Positions 16,088 through 25,185 are shown, counted from the stretch's first letter. The stretch is DNA of 64,000 nucleotides from Roseiarcus sp963782255 (GCA_963782255.1 CAWAIS010000002.1:930001-994000); one strand, 5' to 3'. Notes: generated by a model not told the origin, from the sequence alone. Made by a program: numbers and translations.

Positions 16088-16669
16088 AAAGTGGCCGACA
16101 TCGTCGTCGAGGAGGCGGCGCGCCACCCCGATACGCCGATCGAGACGTTCGCGACCGACGAGCACCGGCTCGGCCTGAAGCCGGTGACCCGCCGCGTCTG
16201 GGCGCCGGTCGGCGAGCGGCCGATCGCGCACGGCCACCATCGCTTCGAATGGCTCTACGTGACGGCGTTCGTTTCTCCGGCAACCGGTGAGAGCTTCTGG
16301 TACGTCTCGAACGGCGTATCCAAGCCGTTCTTCGAGGCGTTGCTGCGCCTGTTTGCCGAAGAAGCTGGCGCAGGCCGCGAGCGGATCATCGTTCTTGTGC
16401 TCGACAACGCCGGTTGGCACGGCGAGGCGGGGCTCGTCGTGCCGGAGGGCGTCCGCCTCGTCTTCCAGCCCGCCTACACCCCGGAAGTGCAGCCGGCCGA
16501 AACGTTATGGACGCTGGTCGACGAACCCGTCGTCAACAAGCACATCCCTACCCTCGAGGCTCTCGACCAAATCATCTCGATGCGATGCGCCGCTCTCGCC
16601 ACCGAGCGCGAAAAGATCAAGAGCCAGGCCGGCTTCCACTGGTGGCCCAAAATCGCCAACCCGAGCTAA
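16088..16669 (+). pseudogene. IS630 transposase copy A, 3' part
   Basis: Carries the DDE domain severed from its N-terminus by IS110: VADIVVEEAARHPDTPIETF, ATDEHRLGLKPVTRRVW, EWLYVTAFVSPATGES, IVLVLDNAGWHGEAGLVVPE and FQPAYTPEVQPAETLW. The catalytic residues (D of ATDE, D of LDNAGWH, E of PAETLW) are all present. It ends at TAA 16667-16669, just before the right terminal repeat. Confidence 0.85.
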
Positions 16670-16685
16670 TTACCCGGAAAACGTA

Positions 16686-17854
16686 CGGTTTCCGCCTGAT
16701 TGACTCGGCGTGGGTTGGCTTCCCGTCGCGGTTAAGTGCTGGTAGATGGAACGGCCATGATTCGCGGGAGGCGGGCATGGCTCACGTTGCCGATCATCTG
16801 AGCGTTGCGGCGTTGGAGGCGCGTTACGAAGCGTGTGGGGATGTGACGTCGTCGCGGCATTTTCAGACGATCTGGCTTTTGGCGAAAGGCCACACGGTCG
16901 GCCAAGTGGCGGCGATGACCTCGTTCGGTCAGCGCTGGATTGAACAACTTCTGGAGCGCTACAACGCGTTTGGGCCTCCGGCGTTGGGGGACCTGCGTCG
17001 GGGCAACGGAGCGGCGGCGACGGTCTTGAAGCCGGAGGTGCTGGAGCGTTTGCGGGTTCGTCTTGCCGATCCCCCGCCTGGCGGGGGCGTATGGACGAGC
17101 GGCAAGGTGGCGCACTGGATGGCGGGCGAACTGGGCTTGGCCTCGCTGGCGCCGCAACGCGGCTGGGAGGCGTTGCGGGCGATCGATTGGTCGATTCAGA
17201 AGCCTCGGCCGCGCAACCCGAAGGCGGCGACTCCCGAGGAGCAAGACATCTTCAAAAAAAAGTGGCCGACATCGTCGTCGAGGAGGCGGCGCGCCACCCC
17301 GATACGCCGATCGAGACGTTCGCGACCGACGAGCACCGGCTCGGCCTGAAGCCGGTGACCCGCCGCGTCTGGGCGCCGGTCGGCGAGCGGCCGATCGCGC
17401 ACGGCCACCATCGCTTCGAATGGCTCTACGTGACGGCGTTCGTTTCTCCGGCAACCGGTGAGAGCTTCTGGTACGTCTCGAACGGCGTATCCAAGCCGTT
17501 CTTCGAGGCGTTGCTGCGCCTGTTTGCCGAAGAAGCTGGCGCAGGCCGCGAGCGGATCATCGTTCTTGTGCTCGACAACGCCGGTTGGCACGGCGAGGCG
17601 GGGCTCGTCGTGCCGGAGGGCCTGCGCCTCGTTTTCCAACCCGCCTACACCCCGGAAGTGCAGCCGGCCGAAACGTTATGGACGCTGGTCGACGAGCCCG
17701 TCGTCAAAAAGCACATCCCCACCCTCGAGGCTCTCGACCAAATCATCTCGATGCGATGCGCCGCTCTCGCCACCGAGCGCGAAAAGATCAAGAGCCAGGC
17801 CGGCTTCCACTGGTGGCCCAAAATCGCCAACCCGAGCTAATCACCCGGAAAACG
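16686..17854 (+). mobile_element. IS630-type element (copy B), apparently intact
   Basis: 1169 bp. The left end CGGTTTCCGCCTGATT and right end (read inward) CGTTTTCCGGGTGATT are imperfect inverted repeats. It is flanked by TA at 16684-16685 and 17855-17856, the target duplication expected of IS630/Tc1. It directly follows copy A with only one shared TA between them. It is the only copy here with an uninterrupted transposase and could supply enzyme to the others. Confidence 0.88.
16777..17840 (+). CDS. IS630 transposase (copy B) made by -1 frameshifting
   Basis: Two overlapping frames make one protein of about 354 residues. The first runs from the ATG at 16777 through the helix-turn-helix domains to F-K-K-K at 17251-17262. 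Eight A residues followed by G (17254-17262) place the canonical slippery heptamer A_AAA_AAG in the zero frame. A -1 shift joins to VADIVVEEAARHPDTPIETF and the complete DDE domain (ATDEHRLG, VLVLDNAGWHGEAG, PAETLW), ending at 17840. IS630 elements are known to use such frameshifts to regulate transposase. Without the shift the first frame stops soon after, at 17349. Confidence 0.85.
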
Positions 17855-17856
17855 TA

Positions 17857-18202
17857 TTACACCTCACGCTTCCCGCGGCGGACGGCCGTAAACTTGACCT
17901 CGTCGCCGACGTGGAACGCGGCGTACAAAGCGAAGATTCTGTTCGCGAGAAAGTGTCCCCGGACCGGGAAGGACTTTTCCGAGCAAGGCGGAGACGAGCG
18001 AGCCGACCCACATCGCGGGCGCGACCGGCTTTGGTCTTCTCAGATGAGCCCTTGGCCGAGGGCATCATCAACGGATTGACGCTGCCCGACACATGCGGAA
18101 CAGGATGAGGATTCTGCACAGAGCAGCTTCGCTCGAGGTTGGCGGTATCTCCACCTTAAGTTCGGCCCAGGTCTTGTTTCGGATTGCCGGTTTGCCGCTC
18201 AT
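17857..18202 (-). pseudogene. MaoC-like (R)-specific enoyl-CoA hydratase, decayed
   Basis: The minus strand starts MSGKPAIRNKTWAELKV at 18202 and then shifts frame. Pieces of the hot-dog fold follow in different frames: VSGSVNPLMM (usually DxSGDxNPLH), GSLVSALLGKVLPGPGT, EQNLRFVRRV and GDEVKFTAVRRGKREV. This is the MaoC/PhaJ pattern, which makes (R)-3-hydroxyacyl-CoA for polyhydroxyalkanoate synthesis. The catalytic Asp-His core is lost and the C-terminus is cut by the TA insertion of IS630 copy B at 17855. Confidence 0.5.
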
Positions 18203-18335
18203 GTCGGCCTCTTCAATTCGAAGACGCGCTTCAGCTCATGATGGTCAGCCGGCGTCCACGTGGAGAATGCCTTCGGTCATGTTGCGCTCGACGGTCGCAG
18301 TAACGCCGCCGCACCGCAAAGAGAAGCCTGAGGTG

Positions 18336-18803
18336 CTACGCCGTCGCCTCCTGGCTGAAGAACCCGATGCCGGTCTTGCGGCCGAGGTAGCCGGCGTCGC
18401 ACATCTGCTTCACGAGCGGGCTCGGTCGGTACTTGGAATCGTCGAAGCCGTCGTACAGCGTCTCCATGATGTCGAGGCCGATGAGATCGGCGAGCGACAG
18501 TGGGCCCATCGGGTGGTTCGCGCCGAGCTTCATCATCTGGTCGACGTCCTCATGGCTAGCCAGCCCCTCATAGACGCAGTTGATCGCCTCGTTGATCAAC
18601 GGCGCGAGCACGCGGTTGACGACGAAGCCGTAAGAGTTTTTCGACACGCGCGCCTTCTTGCCGATCGCCTCGGTCAGCGCGACGATCTTCTGCTCCGTCT
18701 CGTCGGTCGTCTGCAGCGCGCGGATGATCTCGACGAGCTGCATCACCGGCACCGGATTGAAGAAATGCATGCCGATGACTCGGCCCGGAACCTTTGACGT
18801 CGC
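18336..18803 (-). pseudogene. 3-hydroxybutyryl-CoA dehydrogenase, 5'-truncated
   Basis: The frame carries VPGRVIGMHFFNPVPVMQLV, EIIRALQTTDETEQKIVALT, KNSYGFVVNRVLAPLINEAI, HEDVDQMMKLGANHPMGPLS and LADLIGLDIMETLYDGFDDS, ending GRKTGIGFFSQEATA. This is the C-terminal half of the Hbd/PaaH family: the catalytic His lies in HFFNPV, and the dimerisation domain is complete. The NAD-binding N-terminal domain is missing. The sequence joins the 983-bp repeat at about 18804-18810, so that duplication truncated the gene. It lies upstream of the MaoC remnant on the same strand, which suggests one former PHA/acyl-CoA operon. Confidence 0.75.
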
Positions 18804-18809
18804 GGCGAA

Positions 18810-19792
18810 AGGCGAAGGTGGCGTCGCCCAACGTCGTGCGCCTCGATCTGCGGACCATGACTTTGCGCGATTATGGACGCCCGGGGGGATTCTAACTCTG
18901 GTCAATGCGCCCTTCGCCGGCCACAGGGCCATGATCGCCGACTATCGCGTAGACCAGAGCCTGGTCGGGACGCTGCTCGCGGGCGGCGTCGGCCACGTCG
19001 CGCTGACTGACTGGAAGTCTGCCTCCGAGGACATGAAGGACTTCGACATCGACAACTACCTCGAGGAGTTGATCGTCGCCATCGACGACCTCGGCGGCCG
19101 GGTCAATCTCGTCGGGCTTTGCCAGGGCGGCTGGTCCTCGGCGATGGTGGCGGCGCGGTTTCCCGACAAGGTGAACGCGCTCGTTCTCGCCGGGTCGCCG
19201 ATCGACACGGACGCCGGCGACGGCCCGATCAAGCGCATGGCTCACGACACTCCAATGTCGGCTTACGAGGATCTCGTCAGGCTCGGTGACGGACTGATGA
19301 GGGGCCAGATCATGCTGGCGGGATGGAAGAACATGCATCCCGAGAAGCACTATGTCGTTGAGGACCTCGACTTCTATCAGCACATGGACGATCCGGCGTA
19401 TAGAGAGCGGGTCGAGGTGTTCGACAGCTGGTACGAAGATCCGCTCGACCTGCCCGGGCGCTGGTATCTGCACGCGATCCGCGAGCTCTTCAAGGAGAAC
19501 CGCCTCGCCAAGGGCGAGTTCGTCGGGCTCGGCCGCCGCCTGGACCTCAAGTCGATCGCATGTCCCCTTTATCTCCTCGCCGGCGAGAGCGACGACATCA
19601 CGACCAGTGAGCAGGTGTTCGCGGCGGAGAAACTCGTCGGAACCCCGAAAGGCCAGATCGAGAAGAAGCTGGTCCCCGGCGGACACATCGGTCTCTTCAT
19701 GGGCTCGCGCACGCTGAAAGAGACGTGGCCGACGATCGCGCGGCGGCTGGCTCATTCGGGGTCCGCCTGACGCCCGGCAGGCGAGGTTCGCC
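18810..19792 (+). repeat. 983-bp direct repeat, copy 1
   Basis: Matches 28204-29186 base for base in register (offset 9394, no insertions or deletions seen), with only a few substitutions such as CGGCGGCTGG for CGGTGGCTGG near 19745. It contains most of a PhaC-like hydrolase gene. Copies 1 and 2 bracket the exporter cluster. Copy 1 begins abruptly inside the gene and replaces the 5' half of the 3-hydroxybutyryl-CoA dehydrogenase gene, so copy 1 is the derived one. Confidence 0.9.
18816..19770 (+). pseudogene. PhaC-like alpha/beta hydrolase, 5'-truncated duplicate
   Basis: Carries the same product as the copy at 28.0-29.2 kb from about residue 56 on: TLVNAPFAGHRAMIADYRVD, VNLVGLCQGGWSSAMVAARF, LYLLAGESDDITTSEQVFAA and LVPGGHIGLFMGSRTLKETW. 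The first 55 codons are missing and there is a TAA in the upstream frame just after the G-run, so the only in-frame ATGs are internal (for example at 18931, in AGHRAMIAD). The Cys-Asp-His triad is intact, so a shortened protein could still be made, but I treat it as a duplicated fragment. Confidence 0.65.
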
Positions 19793-19862
19793 GTCGTCGA
19801 TCCGGTGGGAGGAAAGGTTGCGACGGCGCGGACCGCCGTTCGACAGGCGGCCACATCTCTAA

Positions 19863-19892
19863 GCTATCGGACAACCTCCTAGGCTATCGGAC
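19863..19892. promoter_or_regulatory. pair of 10-bp direct repeats upstream of the exporter operon
   Basis: GCTATCGGAC occurs at 19863-19872 and 19883-19892, start to start 20 bp, about two helical turns. They lie about 150 bp before the first HlyD gene in a 225-bp non-coding gap. Spacing and location suit a regulator-binding site; no regulator gene is adjacent. Confidence 0.4.
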
Positions 19893-20038
19893 GCTACGTT
19901 ATGCCACATTGCAGCAGTCGCTCGAAGCGCTTTACCTAATGGGCGGCTACTACAACTCGAAAGGCTCCGGAGGCTTCTGGCTAGGAGAACCGAGCCAGCC
20001 CGCATCTGAGCCTTGCAATGAACTCACAGGATACGCAC

Positions 20039-21049
20039 ATGAAGATCCGGCGGAATGTGGTCATCGCAGCGGCGGCGATAGTCGTGATCGGCGGCGGCGC
20101 AGGCGGTTACTTCTTCTGGAAACAATACGAGGCCTCGCTGTTGCCGGCGGGCATCGTGGCCACCAACGGCCGGGTCGAGGCGACCCAGGTCGACATTTCG
20201 ACGAAAATTCCTGGGCGCGTGGTCGAGATCATTCCGCATGAGGGCGACATGGTTTCGCCGGGGGAGGTCCTCGCCCTTATCGACACGTCCGAAACCGAAC
20301 CGCAGCTGCACGAGGCGCAGGCCGCGGCCGTCCTCGCCCGCCAAACGGTCGCAACCCGTGAGGCGGATGTCGCCAGCGACGAGGCCCAGGAGGAGTTCGC
20401 CAACGAGGAGATGCGGCGCACCGCGACGCTGGTCGACAAAGGCTGGTCCACGCACGAACAGTATGACCAACGCAAGCAGCAGCTGTTGAGCGCACAGGCG
20501 GCCCTCAAAGCGGCCAAGTCGCAGGTCGATGAAGCCATCGCCTCCGTCAAGACAGCAGACGCCAAGGTCGCGGAGCTGCAGGCGGTGGTCGACGATTCCA
20601 CGATCAACTCGCCTGTCCAGGGCAGGGTGCAGTACCGCCTCGTCGAGCCGGGGGCGGTGCTTCCTCCGGGCGGCAAGATCCTGACGGTGATCGATCTCTC
20701 GGACGTCTACACGACCGTGTTCGTCCCCGCTCCGGTCGCAGGGCGGCTCACGATCGGCGATGAGGCGCGCGTGGTGGTGGACGCCTACCCGAACTATGTT
20801 TTTCCCGCCACGGTCTCGTTCGTTGCGCCCGAATCCCAATTCACTCCCAAGACGGTCGAGGTCCAGTCGGAACGCGAGCAGCTCTACTTTCGCGTCAAGC
20901 TGCAGGCGCCCCTCCACTTGCTCAAGGGGATCGAGGACCAAGTCAAGGCCGGCTTGCGCGGCGTGGGCTATGTGAGGACCGATCCTGCCGTCCAGTGGCC
21001 CCCGAAGTTGGCGGTCAATTTGCCGCCCACTGATCAGGCCGCCCAATAG
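20039..21049 (+). CDS. HlyD-family periplasmic adaptor (YhiI-like)
   Basis: About 336 residues, with an ATG also possible at 20018. A single N-terminal membrane helix (NVVIAAAAIVVIGGGAGGYF) is followed by the biotinyl-lipoyl half-motif GRVEATQVDISTKIPGRVVE, a long coiled-coil hairpin (residues about 85-185) and the second lipoyl half (STINSPVQGRVQYRLVEPGA). A beta-barrel domain with ILTVIDLSDVYTTVFVPAP follows. This is the membrane-fusion protein of an ABC-2 exporter and corresponds by order to E. coli yhiI in the yhiI-rbbA-yhhJ operon. The next gene starts 13 bases downstream. Confidence 0.85.
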   Translation: MKIRRNVVIAAAAIVVIGGGAGGYFFWKQYEASLLPAGIVATNGRVEATQVDISTKIPGRVVEIIPHEGDMVSPGEVLALIDTSETEPQLHEAQAAAVLARQTVATREADVASDEAQEEFANEEMRRTATLVDKGWSTHEQYDQRKQQLLSAQAALKAAKSQVDEAIASVKTADAKVAELQAVVDDSTINSPVQGRVQYRLVEPGAVLPPGGKILTVIDLSDVYTTVFVPAPVAGRLTIGDEARVVVDAYPNYVFPATVSFVAPESQFTPKTVEVQSEREQLYFRVKLQAPLHLLKGIEDQVKAGLRGVGYVRTDPAVQWPPKLAVNLPPTDQAAQ

Positions 21050-21061
21050 GCTGCCGGGACA

Positions 21062-23839
21062 ATGTCTGCGCTCTTGGAAACGGAAAGCCGGCAACACGTC
21101 GCCACCGTCGCCGCCTCGCTCGCAGGCGTCACGCATCGTTACGGCAAGACCATCGCGCTCGATAACGTGACGATCGCCATTCCGGCGGGCCAGATGACCG
21201 GACTCATCGGCCCGGACGGCGTCGGCAAGTCGACCTTGCTCGGGCTGATCGCCGGCGTGCGCAAGATCCAGGCCGGCGAGGTGCGGGCGCTCGATGGAGA
21301 CCTCAAGGACGCAGCGTTCCGGCAGGGCGCCTTCGCCCGCATCGCCTATATGCCGCAGGGCCTCGGCCGCAATCTCTACCCCACGCTCAGCGTGTTCGAA
21401 AACATGGACTTCATCGGCCGCCTGTTCGGCCAGGGGGAGGCGGAGCGGAAGGCGCGCATCGACGATCTGACCCGCTCGACCGGCCTCGATCCGTTCCTCG
21501 AACGGCCGGCCGGCAAGCTCTCCGGCGGCATGAAGCAGAAGCTGTCGCTCTGCTGCTCGCTGATCCACGACCCCGATCTCCTGATCCTGGATGAGCCGAC
21601 GACCGGAGTCGATCCGCTCTCACGGCGGCAGTTCTGGGAGCTGATCGACCGCATCCGCGGACGGCGGCCGCAGATGAGCGTGGTGGTCGCGACTGCCTAT
21701 ATGGACGAAGCCGAGCAGTACGCCTGGCTCGCGGCCATGGACGGCGGACACGTGATCGCGACGGGCTCGCCGGCCGAGATCAAGGGCCGCGTCGGCGCCA
21801 AAGACCTCGAGTCGGCGTTCATCGCGCTCTTGCCCGAGGAGAAGCGCAAGGGCCACAAGGCGATCGAGATCCCGCCGTTGAAGCATGAGGGAGGGGCCCC
21901 CGCGATCGAGGCCGACGGGCTCACCAAGCAGTTTGGCTCCTTCACAGCGGTCGATCATGTGAGTTTCCGCATCGAGAAGGGCGAGATCTTCGGCTTTCTC
22001 GGCTCGAACGGCTGCGGCAAGTCCACCACCATGAAGATGCTGACGGGCCTTTTGCCGCCGACCTCAGGCACGGCCAAGCTGTTCGGCGAGACCGTCAGCG
22101 GCGAAGAAGACATGGAGATGCGCCGGCGCGTCGGCTACATGTCGCAGGCCTTCTCGCTTTATGGCGAGCTCACCGTCCGACACAACCTCGAGCTCCACGC
22201 CAAGTTGTTCGATCTCCCCGTCGCCACTCGCAGCAAGCGCGTCGACGAGATGCTCGACCGATTCGGGCTCCGCGAGGTGGCCGACGTCGAGCCTGAAAGC
22301 CTGCCGCTCGGCATCCGTCAGCGCCTGCAATTGGCCGTCGCCATCCAGCATCGCCCCGAGATGCTGATCCTGGACGAGCCGACATCGGGCGTCGATCCGG
22401 TCGCCCGCGACGGGTTCTGGGAATACCTGATCGATCTCTCCCGCAATGACGGGGTGACGATCTTCCTCTCCACGCACTTCATGAACGAGGCGATGCGCTG
22501 CGACCGCATCTCGCTCATGAACGCCGGCAAGGTCCTGGCCGCGGGGACGCCGCCGGAGCTGATCGAAGCCCGGCACGCCAAGTCGCTCGAAGAGGCGTTC
22601 ATCGGCTTTCTCGAGGATGCGGCCGGCGTCGCCCGCAAGGGCGAGAAAAAGACCGAACCGGAGGCCTCGCCGGAGGCGAAGGTCTTAGCGCCGCCAAAGG
22701 GAGGAGACCACGGCTTCAGCATCTCACGGCTTTGGGCCTACGCGCGCCGGGAAGCGGTGGAGATCATGCGCGATCCGGTGCGGATCGCCTTTGCGCTGCT
22801 CAATCCGATCATCCTGATGTTCGCGATCGGCTACGGCATCTCGTTCGACGTCGAGCATCTGCGCTATGCGGTCCTCGATCAGGACCGGTCGCTCGAGAGC
22901 CGGCAGTTTCTCGACAGCTTCGATAACCCGAAATACTTCGACCGAGAGCCAGACCTCAGGACCGCCGACCAGATCGTGTCCGGCCTGCGCAGCGGCGAGC
23001 TGAAATTCGCCGTCGAGGTCCCAACGAACTTCGGCCACGACCTGATCACCCAGCAGACGCCGGAGATCGGCGCCTGGATCAGCGGCGACATGCCGTTCCG
23101 GGCCGAGACGACCCGCACCTATCTCGGCGGCGTGCTGCAAAGCTATCTCGCCGACCTGTCGGCGCGCCTCACCGGCAAGCCCTCGTCGTTCTCGCTGATC
23201 AATGTCGAGGAGCGCTACCGCTACAATCAGTCGTTCAAGAGCATCTATTCGGAGGTGCCAAGCACGCTCATGGTGATGCTGATCCTCATCCCTGCGATCA
23301 TGACGGCGCTCGGCGTGGTGCGCGAGGTGGAGACCGGGTCGATCGCCAACTTCCGCTCGACTCCGATAACGCGCCTAGAATTCCTGCTCGGCAAGCAGCT
23401 TCCTTACGTCCTGATCGGCCTCTCGAGCTTCGCCACCCTCATCCTGTTGGCGCTCTTCGTGTTCGGCGTGCCGGTCACGGGTTCCTGGGCGGCGCTCATC
23501 GTCGGCGGCGTTCTCTGCGTGTGCGCGGCGACCGGGTTTGGTCTTTTGGTTTCGACCATTGTTCGCACGCAGGTGGCGGCGGTGTTCGGCACGACCTGCC
23601 TCGCGCTCATTCCAACGACCAGCTTCTCCGGGCTGCTCGTTCCGGTCTCGTCTCTCTCCGGGGCCGGGCGTGCCCTCGGGCTCGGATTCCCGTCTTCCTG
23701 GTTCCAACAGATCAGCATCGGCGCCTTCACCAAGGGACTCGGCTTTTCCGAGCTCTGGCCCAACTACCTGGCGCTCTCGATCTTCACCGTCCTCTTCATC
23801 GGCGTGGCGGCGCTCATTCTGCGCAAACAGGAGGCCTGA
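21062..23839 (+). CDS. RbbA-like ABC transporter: two ATPase domains fused to a permease
   Basis: A 925-residue protein. The first nucleotide-binding domain has Walker A GPDGVGKSTL (about 50-59), signature LSGGMKQK and Walker B LLILDEPTTGVDP. The second has GSNGCGKSTTMKML, a degenerate signature LPLGIRQRL and MLILDEPTSGVDP. After about residue 560 comes an ABC-2 permease: a membrane helix IAFALLNPIILMFAIGYGI, a large outside loop and five or so C-terminal helices. The layout is that of RbbA/YhiH. It probably works with the adaptor before it and the permease after it to drive efflux across the envelope. The substrate is unknown. Confidence 0.88.
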   Translation: MSALLETESRQHVATVAASLAGVTHRYGKTIALDNVTIAIPAGQMTGLIGPDGVGKSTLLGLIAGVRKIQAGEVRALDGDLKDAAFRQGAFARIAYMPQGLGRNLYPTLSVFENMDFIGRLFGQGEAERKARIDDLTRSTGLDPFLERPAGKLSGGMKQKLSLCCSLIHDPDLLILDEPTTGVDPLSRRQFWELIDRIRGRRPQMSVVVATAYMDEAEQYAWLAAMDGGHVIATGSPAEIKGRVGAKDLESAFIALLPEEKRKGHKAIEIPPLKHEGGAPAIEADGLTKQFGSFTAVDHVSFRIEKGEIFGFLGSNGCGKSTTMKMLTGLLPPTSGTAKLFGETVSGEEDMEMRRRVGYMSQAFSLYGELTVRHNLELHAKLFDLPVATRSKRVDEMLDRFGLREVADVEPESLPLGIRQRLQLAVAIQHRPEMLILDEPTSGVDPVARDGFWEYLIDLSRNDGVTIFLSTHFMNEAMRCDRISLMNAGKVLAAGTPPELIEARHAKSLEEAFIGFLEDAAGVARKGEKKTEPEASPEAKVLAPPKGGDHGFSISRLWAYARREAVEIMRDPVRIAFALLNPIILMFAIGYGISFDVEHLRYAVLDQDRSLESRQFLDSFDNPKYFDREPDLRTADQIVSGLRSGELKFAVEVPTNFGHDLITQQTPEIGAWISGDMPFRAETTRTYLGGVLQSYLADLSARLTGKPSSFSLINVEERYRYNQSFKSIYSEVPSTLMVMLILIPAIMTALGVVREVETGSIANFRSTPITRLEFLLGKQLPYVLIGLSSFATLILLALFVFGVPVTGSWAALIVGGVLCVCAATGFGLLVSTIVRTQVAAVFGTTCLALIPTTSFSGLLVPVSSLSGAGRALGLGFPSSWFQQISIGAFTKGLGFSELWPNYLALSIFTVLFIGVAALILRKQEA

Positions 23840-23840
23840 C

Positions 23841-24989
23841 GTGCTCAGGAAGCTGCTCCACATCCTCGCGCTGGGCCTGAAAGAGCTGAATAGCATCCGT
23901 GCCGACCCGATCCTGCTGGCGCTGACGGCGTACACCTTCAGCTACGCCGTTTACGCCGTGGCGACCGGGGCCAAGGTCGAAGTCGATCATGTCTCCACCG
24001 CCATCGTCGACGAGGACCATTCGGAACTTTCCCAACTGATCCAGCAAGCTATCCTGCCGCCCTGGTTCAAGCCGCCGGTCGAAATCCCGGCGACGCAAAT
24101 CGGTCCGTCGATGGACGCCAGCCGCTTCGTGTTCGTGATCGAGATTCCGCCCAAGTTCGAGCAGGACGTCATCTCGAATCGCTATCCAAGCGTCCAGATC
24201 AATATTGATGCGACGGCGGTCGCCCAGGCCGGCATCGGCGGGGCCTACCTGCAGCAGATCATCAATCAGGTGGTGCAGACCTACTACACACGCGCCCAGG
24301 GAACCGCCACAACCCCAAGCGGAGCCGAGCTTCAGCCGGTCAATTTCGCCATCCGCGTGATGTTCAACCCCAACCTCAGGTCGGAATGGTTCACCTCGGT
24401 GATGCAGGTCATCAACAACATCACCATGCTGTCGGTCATCCTGACCGGGGCCGCGCTCATTCGCGAGCGCGAGCATGGGACGATCGAGCATCTGCTCGCG
24501 ATGCCGGTGACGCCGGGCGAAATCATGCTGGCGAAGATCTGGGCGAACGGGCTCGTGATCCTGGTTGCGGCGTACCTTTCGGTGAAGCTTGTCGTGCAAT
24601 TGTGGCTTCAGGTCCCGATCGCCGGATCGCTCGTTCTGTTCATGGCCGGAGCCGTCGTTTACGCGTTTTCCGTCACCTCGTTGGGCATTCTGCTCGCCAC
24701 CTATACGACCTCGATGGGGCAGTTCGGCCTCCTGGTGATCCCGGTCCTCGTCATTCTGCAGATCCTCTCGGGCTCCGCCACGCCGATGGAGACGATGCCG
24801 GTCTGGCTGCAGTACGCGATGCAAATCTTTCCCACGCCGCATTACGTCAGCTTCGCCCAGGCCGTCCTCTTTCGGGCGGCCGGCCTCGATATCGTCTGGC
24901 CCGAGCTCCTCGTCATGGCGATCATCAGCGCGGTCTACTTTGCGATCTCCGGCGTGCGTTTCCGCAAGACCCTTGTCGTCCTGGGATAG
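23841..24989 (+). CDS. ABC-2 permease (YhhJ-like)
   Basis: A 382-residue protein beginning with GTG at 23841, one base after the RbbA-like stop, with CAGGAGG upstream inside that gene's end. A longer open frame to 23538 is out of context. It has an N-terminal helix (ILLALTAYTFSYAVYAVATG), a large periplasmic domain (about 50-190) and five C-terminal helices including LVIPVLVILQILSGSATPME. The ABC2 signature GTIEHLLAMPVTPGEIMLAK is present. It is the second permease half, pairing with the RbbA-like protein. Confidence 0.87.
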   Translation: MLRKLLHILALGLKELNSIRADPILLALTAYTFSYAVYAVATGAKVEVDHVSTAIVDEDHSELSQLIQQAILPPWFKPPVEIPATQIGPSMDASRFVFVIEIPPKFEQDVISNRYPSVQINIDATAVAQAGIGGAYLQQIINQVVQTYYTRAQGTATTPSGAELQPVNFAIRVMFNPNLRSEWFTSVMQVINNITMLSVILTGAALIREREHGTIEHLLAMPVTPGEIMLAKIWANGLVILVAAYLSVKLVVQLWLQVPIAGSLVLFMAGAVVYAFSVTSLGILLATYTTSMGQFGLLVIPVLVILQILSGSATPMETMPVWLQYAMQIFPTPHYVSFAQAVLFRAAGLDIVWPELLVMAIISAVYFAISGVRFRKTLVVLG

Positions 24990-24999
24990 GAAGGAGCAA

Positions 25000-25134
25000 A
25001 TGCGAAGACGCTTTCCGGTTGATCTCGCGTTCCTGAGTGCGGCTGTCGCTTGTTCGCAGCCGGCTTCGGCTTACAGACGGTCCCGTGGCAATTTGCGCCT
25101 TCGCAACGGGCCGCCAACACCAGCGAGAGTTTAG
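25000..25134 (+). CDS. short ORF with signal-like N-terminus
   Basis: 44 codons starting MRRRFPVDLAFLSAAVACSQ, with a strong GAAGGAG just upstream and only 10 bases after the permease stop. The N-terminus looks like a secretion signal ending in SQPASA. The following sequence shifts frame, and a neighbouring frame stays open, so this may be the broken start of an outer-membrane component (such exporters often carry a TolC-type gene here). That identity cannot be shown from what remains. Confidence 0.35.
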   Translation: MRRRFPVDLAFLSAAVACSQPASAYRRSRGNLRLRNGPPTPARV

Positions 25135-25185
25135 CTCGCGTTTCTGCGGGCGAAGCCTACCTGGTCTGGATTGGGGCAGAATCAC

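Larger units (their letters stand above)
13914..16683 (+). mobile_element. IS630-type element (copy A) interrupted by IS110
   Basis: The left end (TA at 13912-13913, then CCGCCTGATTGACTCGGCG) is slightly shorter than the left ends of copies B and D. The right end is GGAAAACG, ending at 16683. It shares a TA (16684-16685) with copy B, so A and B form a head-to-tail tandem. An IS110 element (14484-16087) splits the transposase gene at its poly-A frameshift site. The whole interrupted unit recurs at 38391-40683. Confidence 0.8.

Noticed and set aside
18892..19854. Long minus-strand frames repeated at 28265-29149
   Set aside because: Antisense to the duplicated PhaC-like gene; they recur only because the sequence is duplicated.
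20024..21568. A 514-codon minus-strand frame
   Set aside because: It is antisense to the HlyD and RbbA-like genes and has the biased composition of a shadow frame; the plus strand shows clear family motifs.
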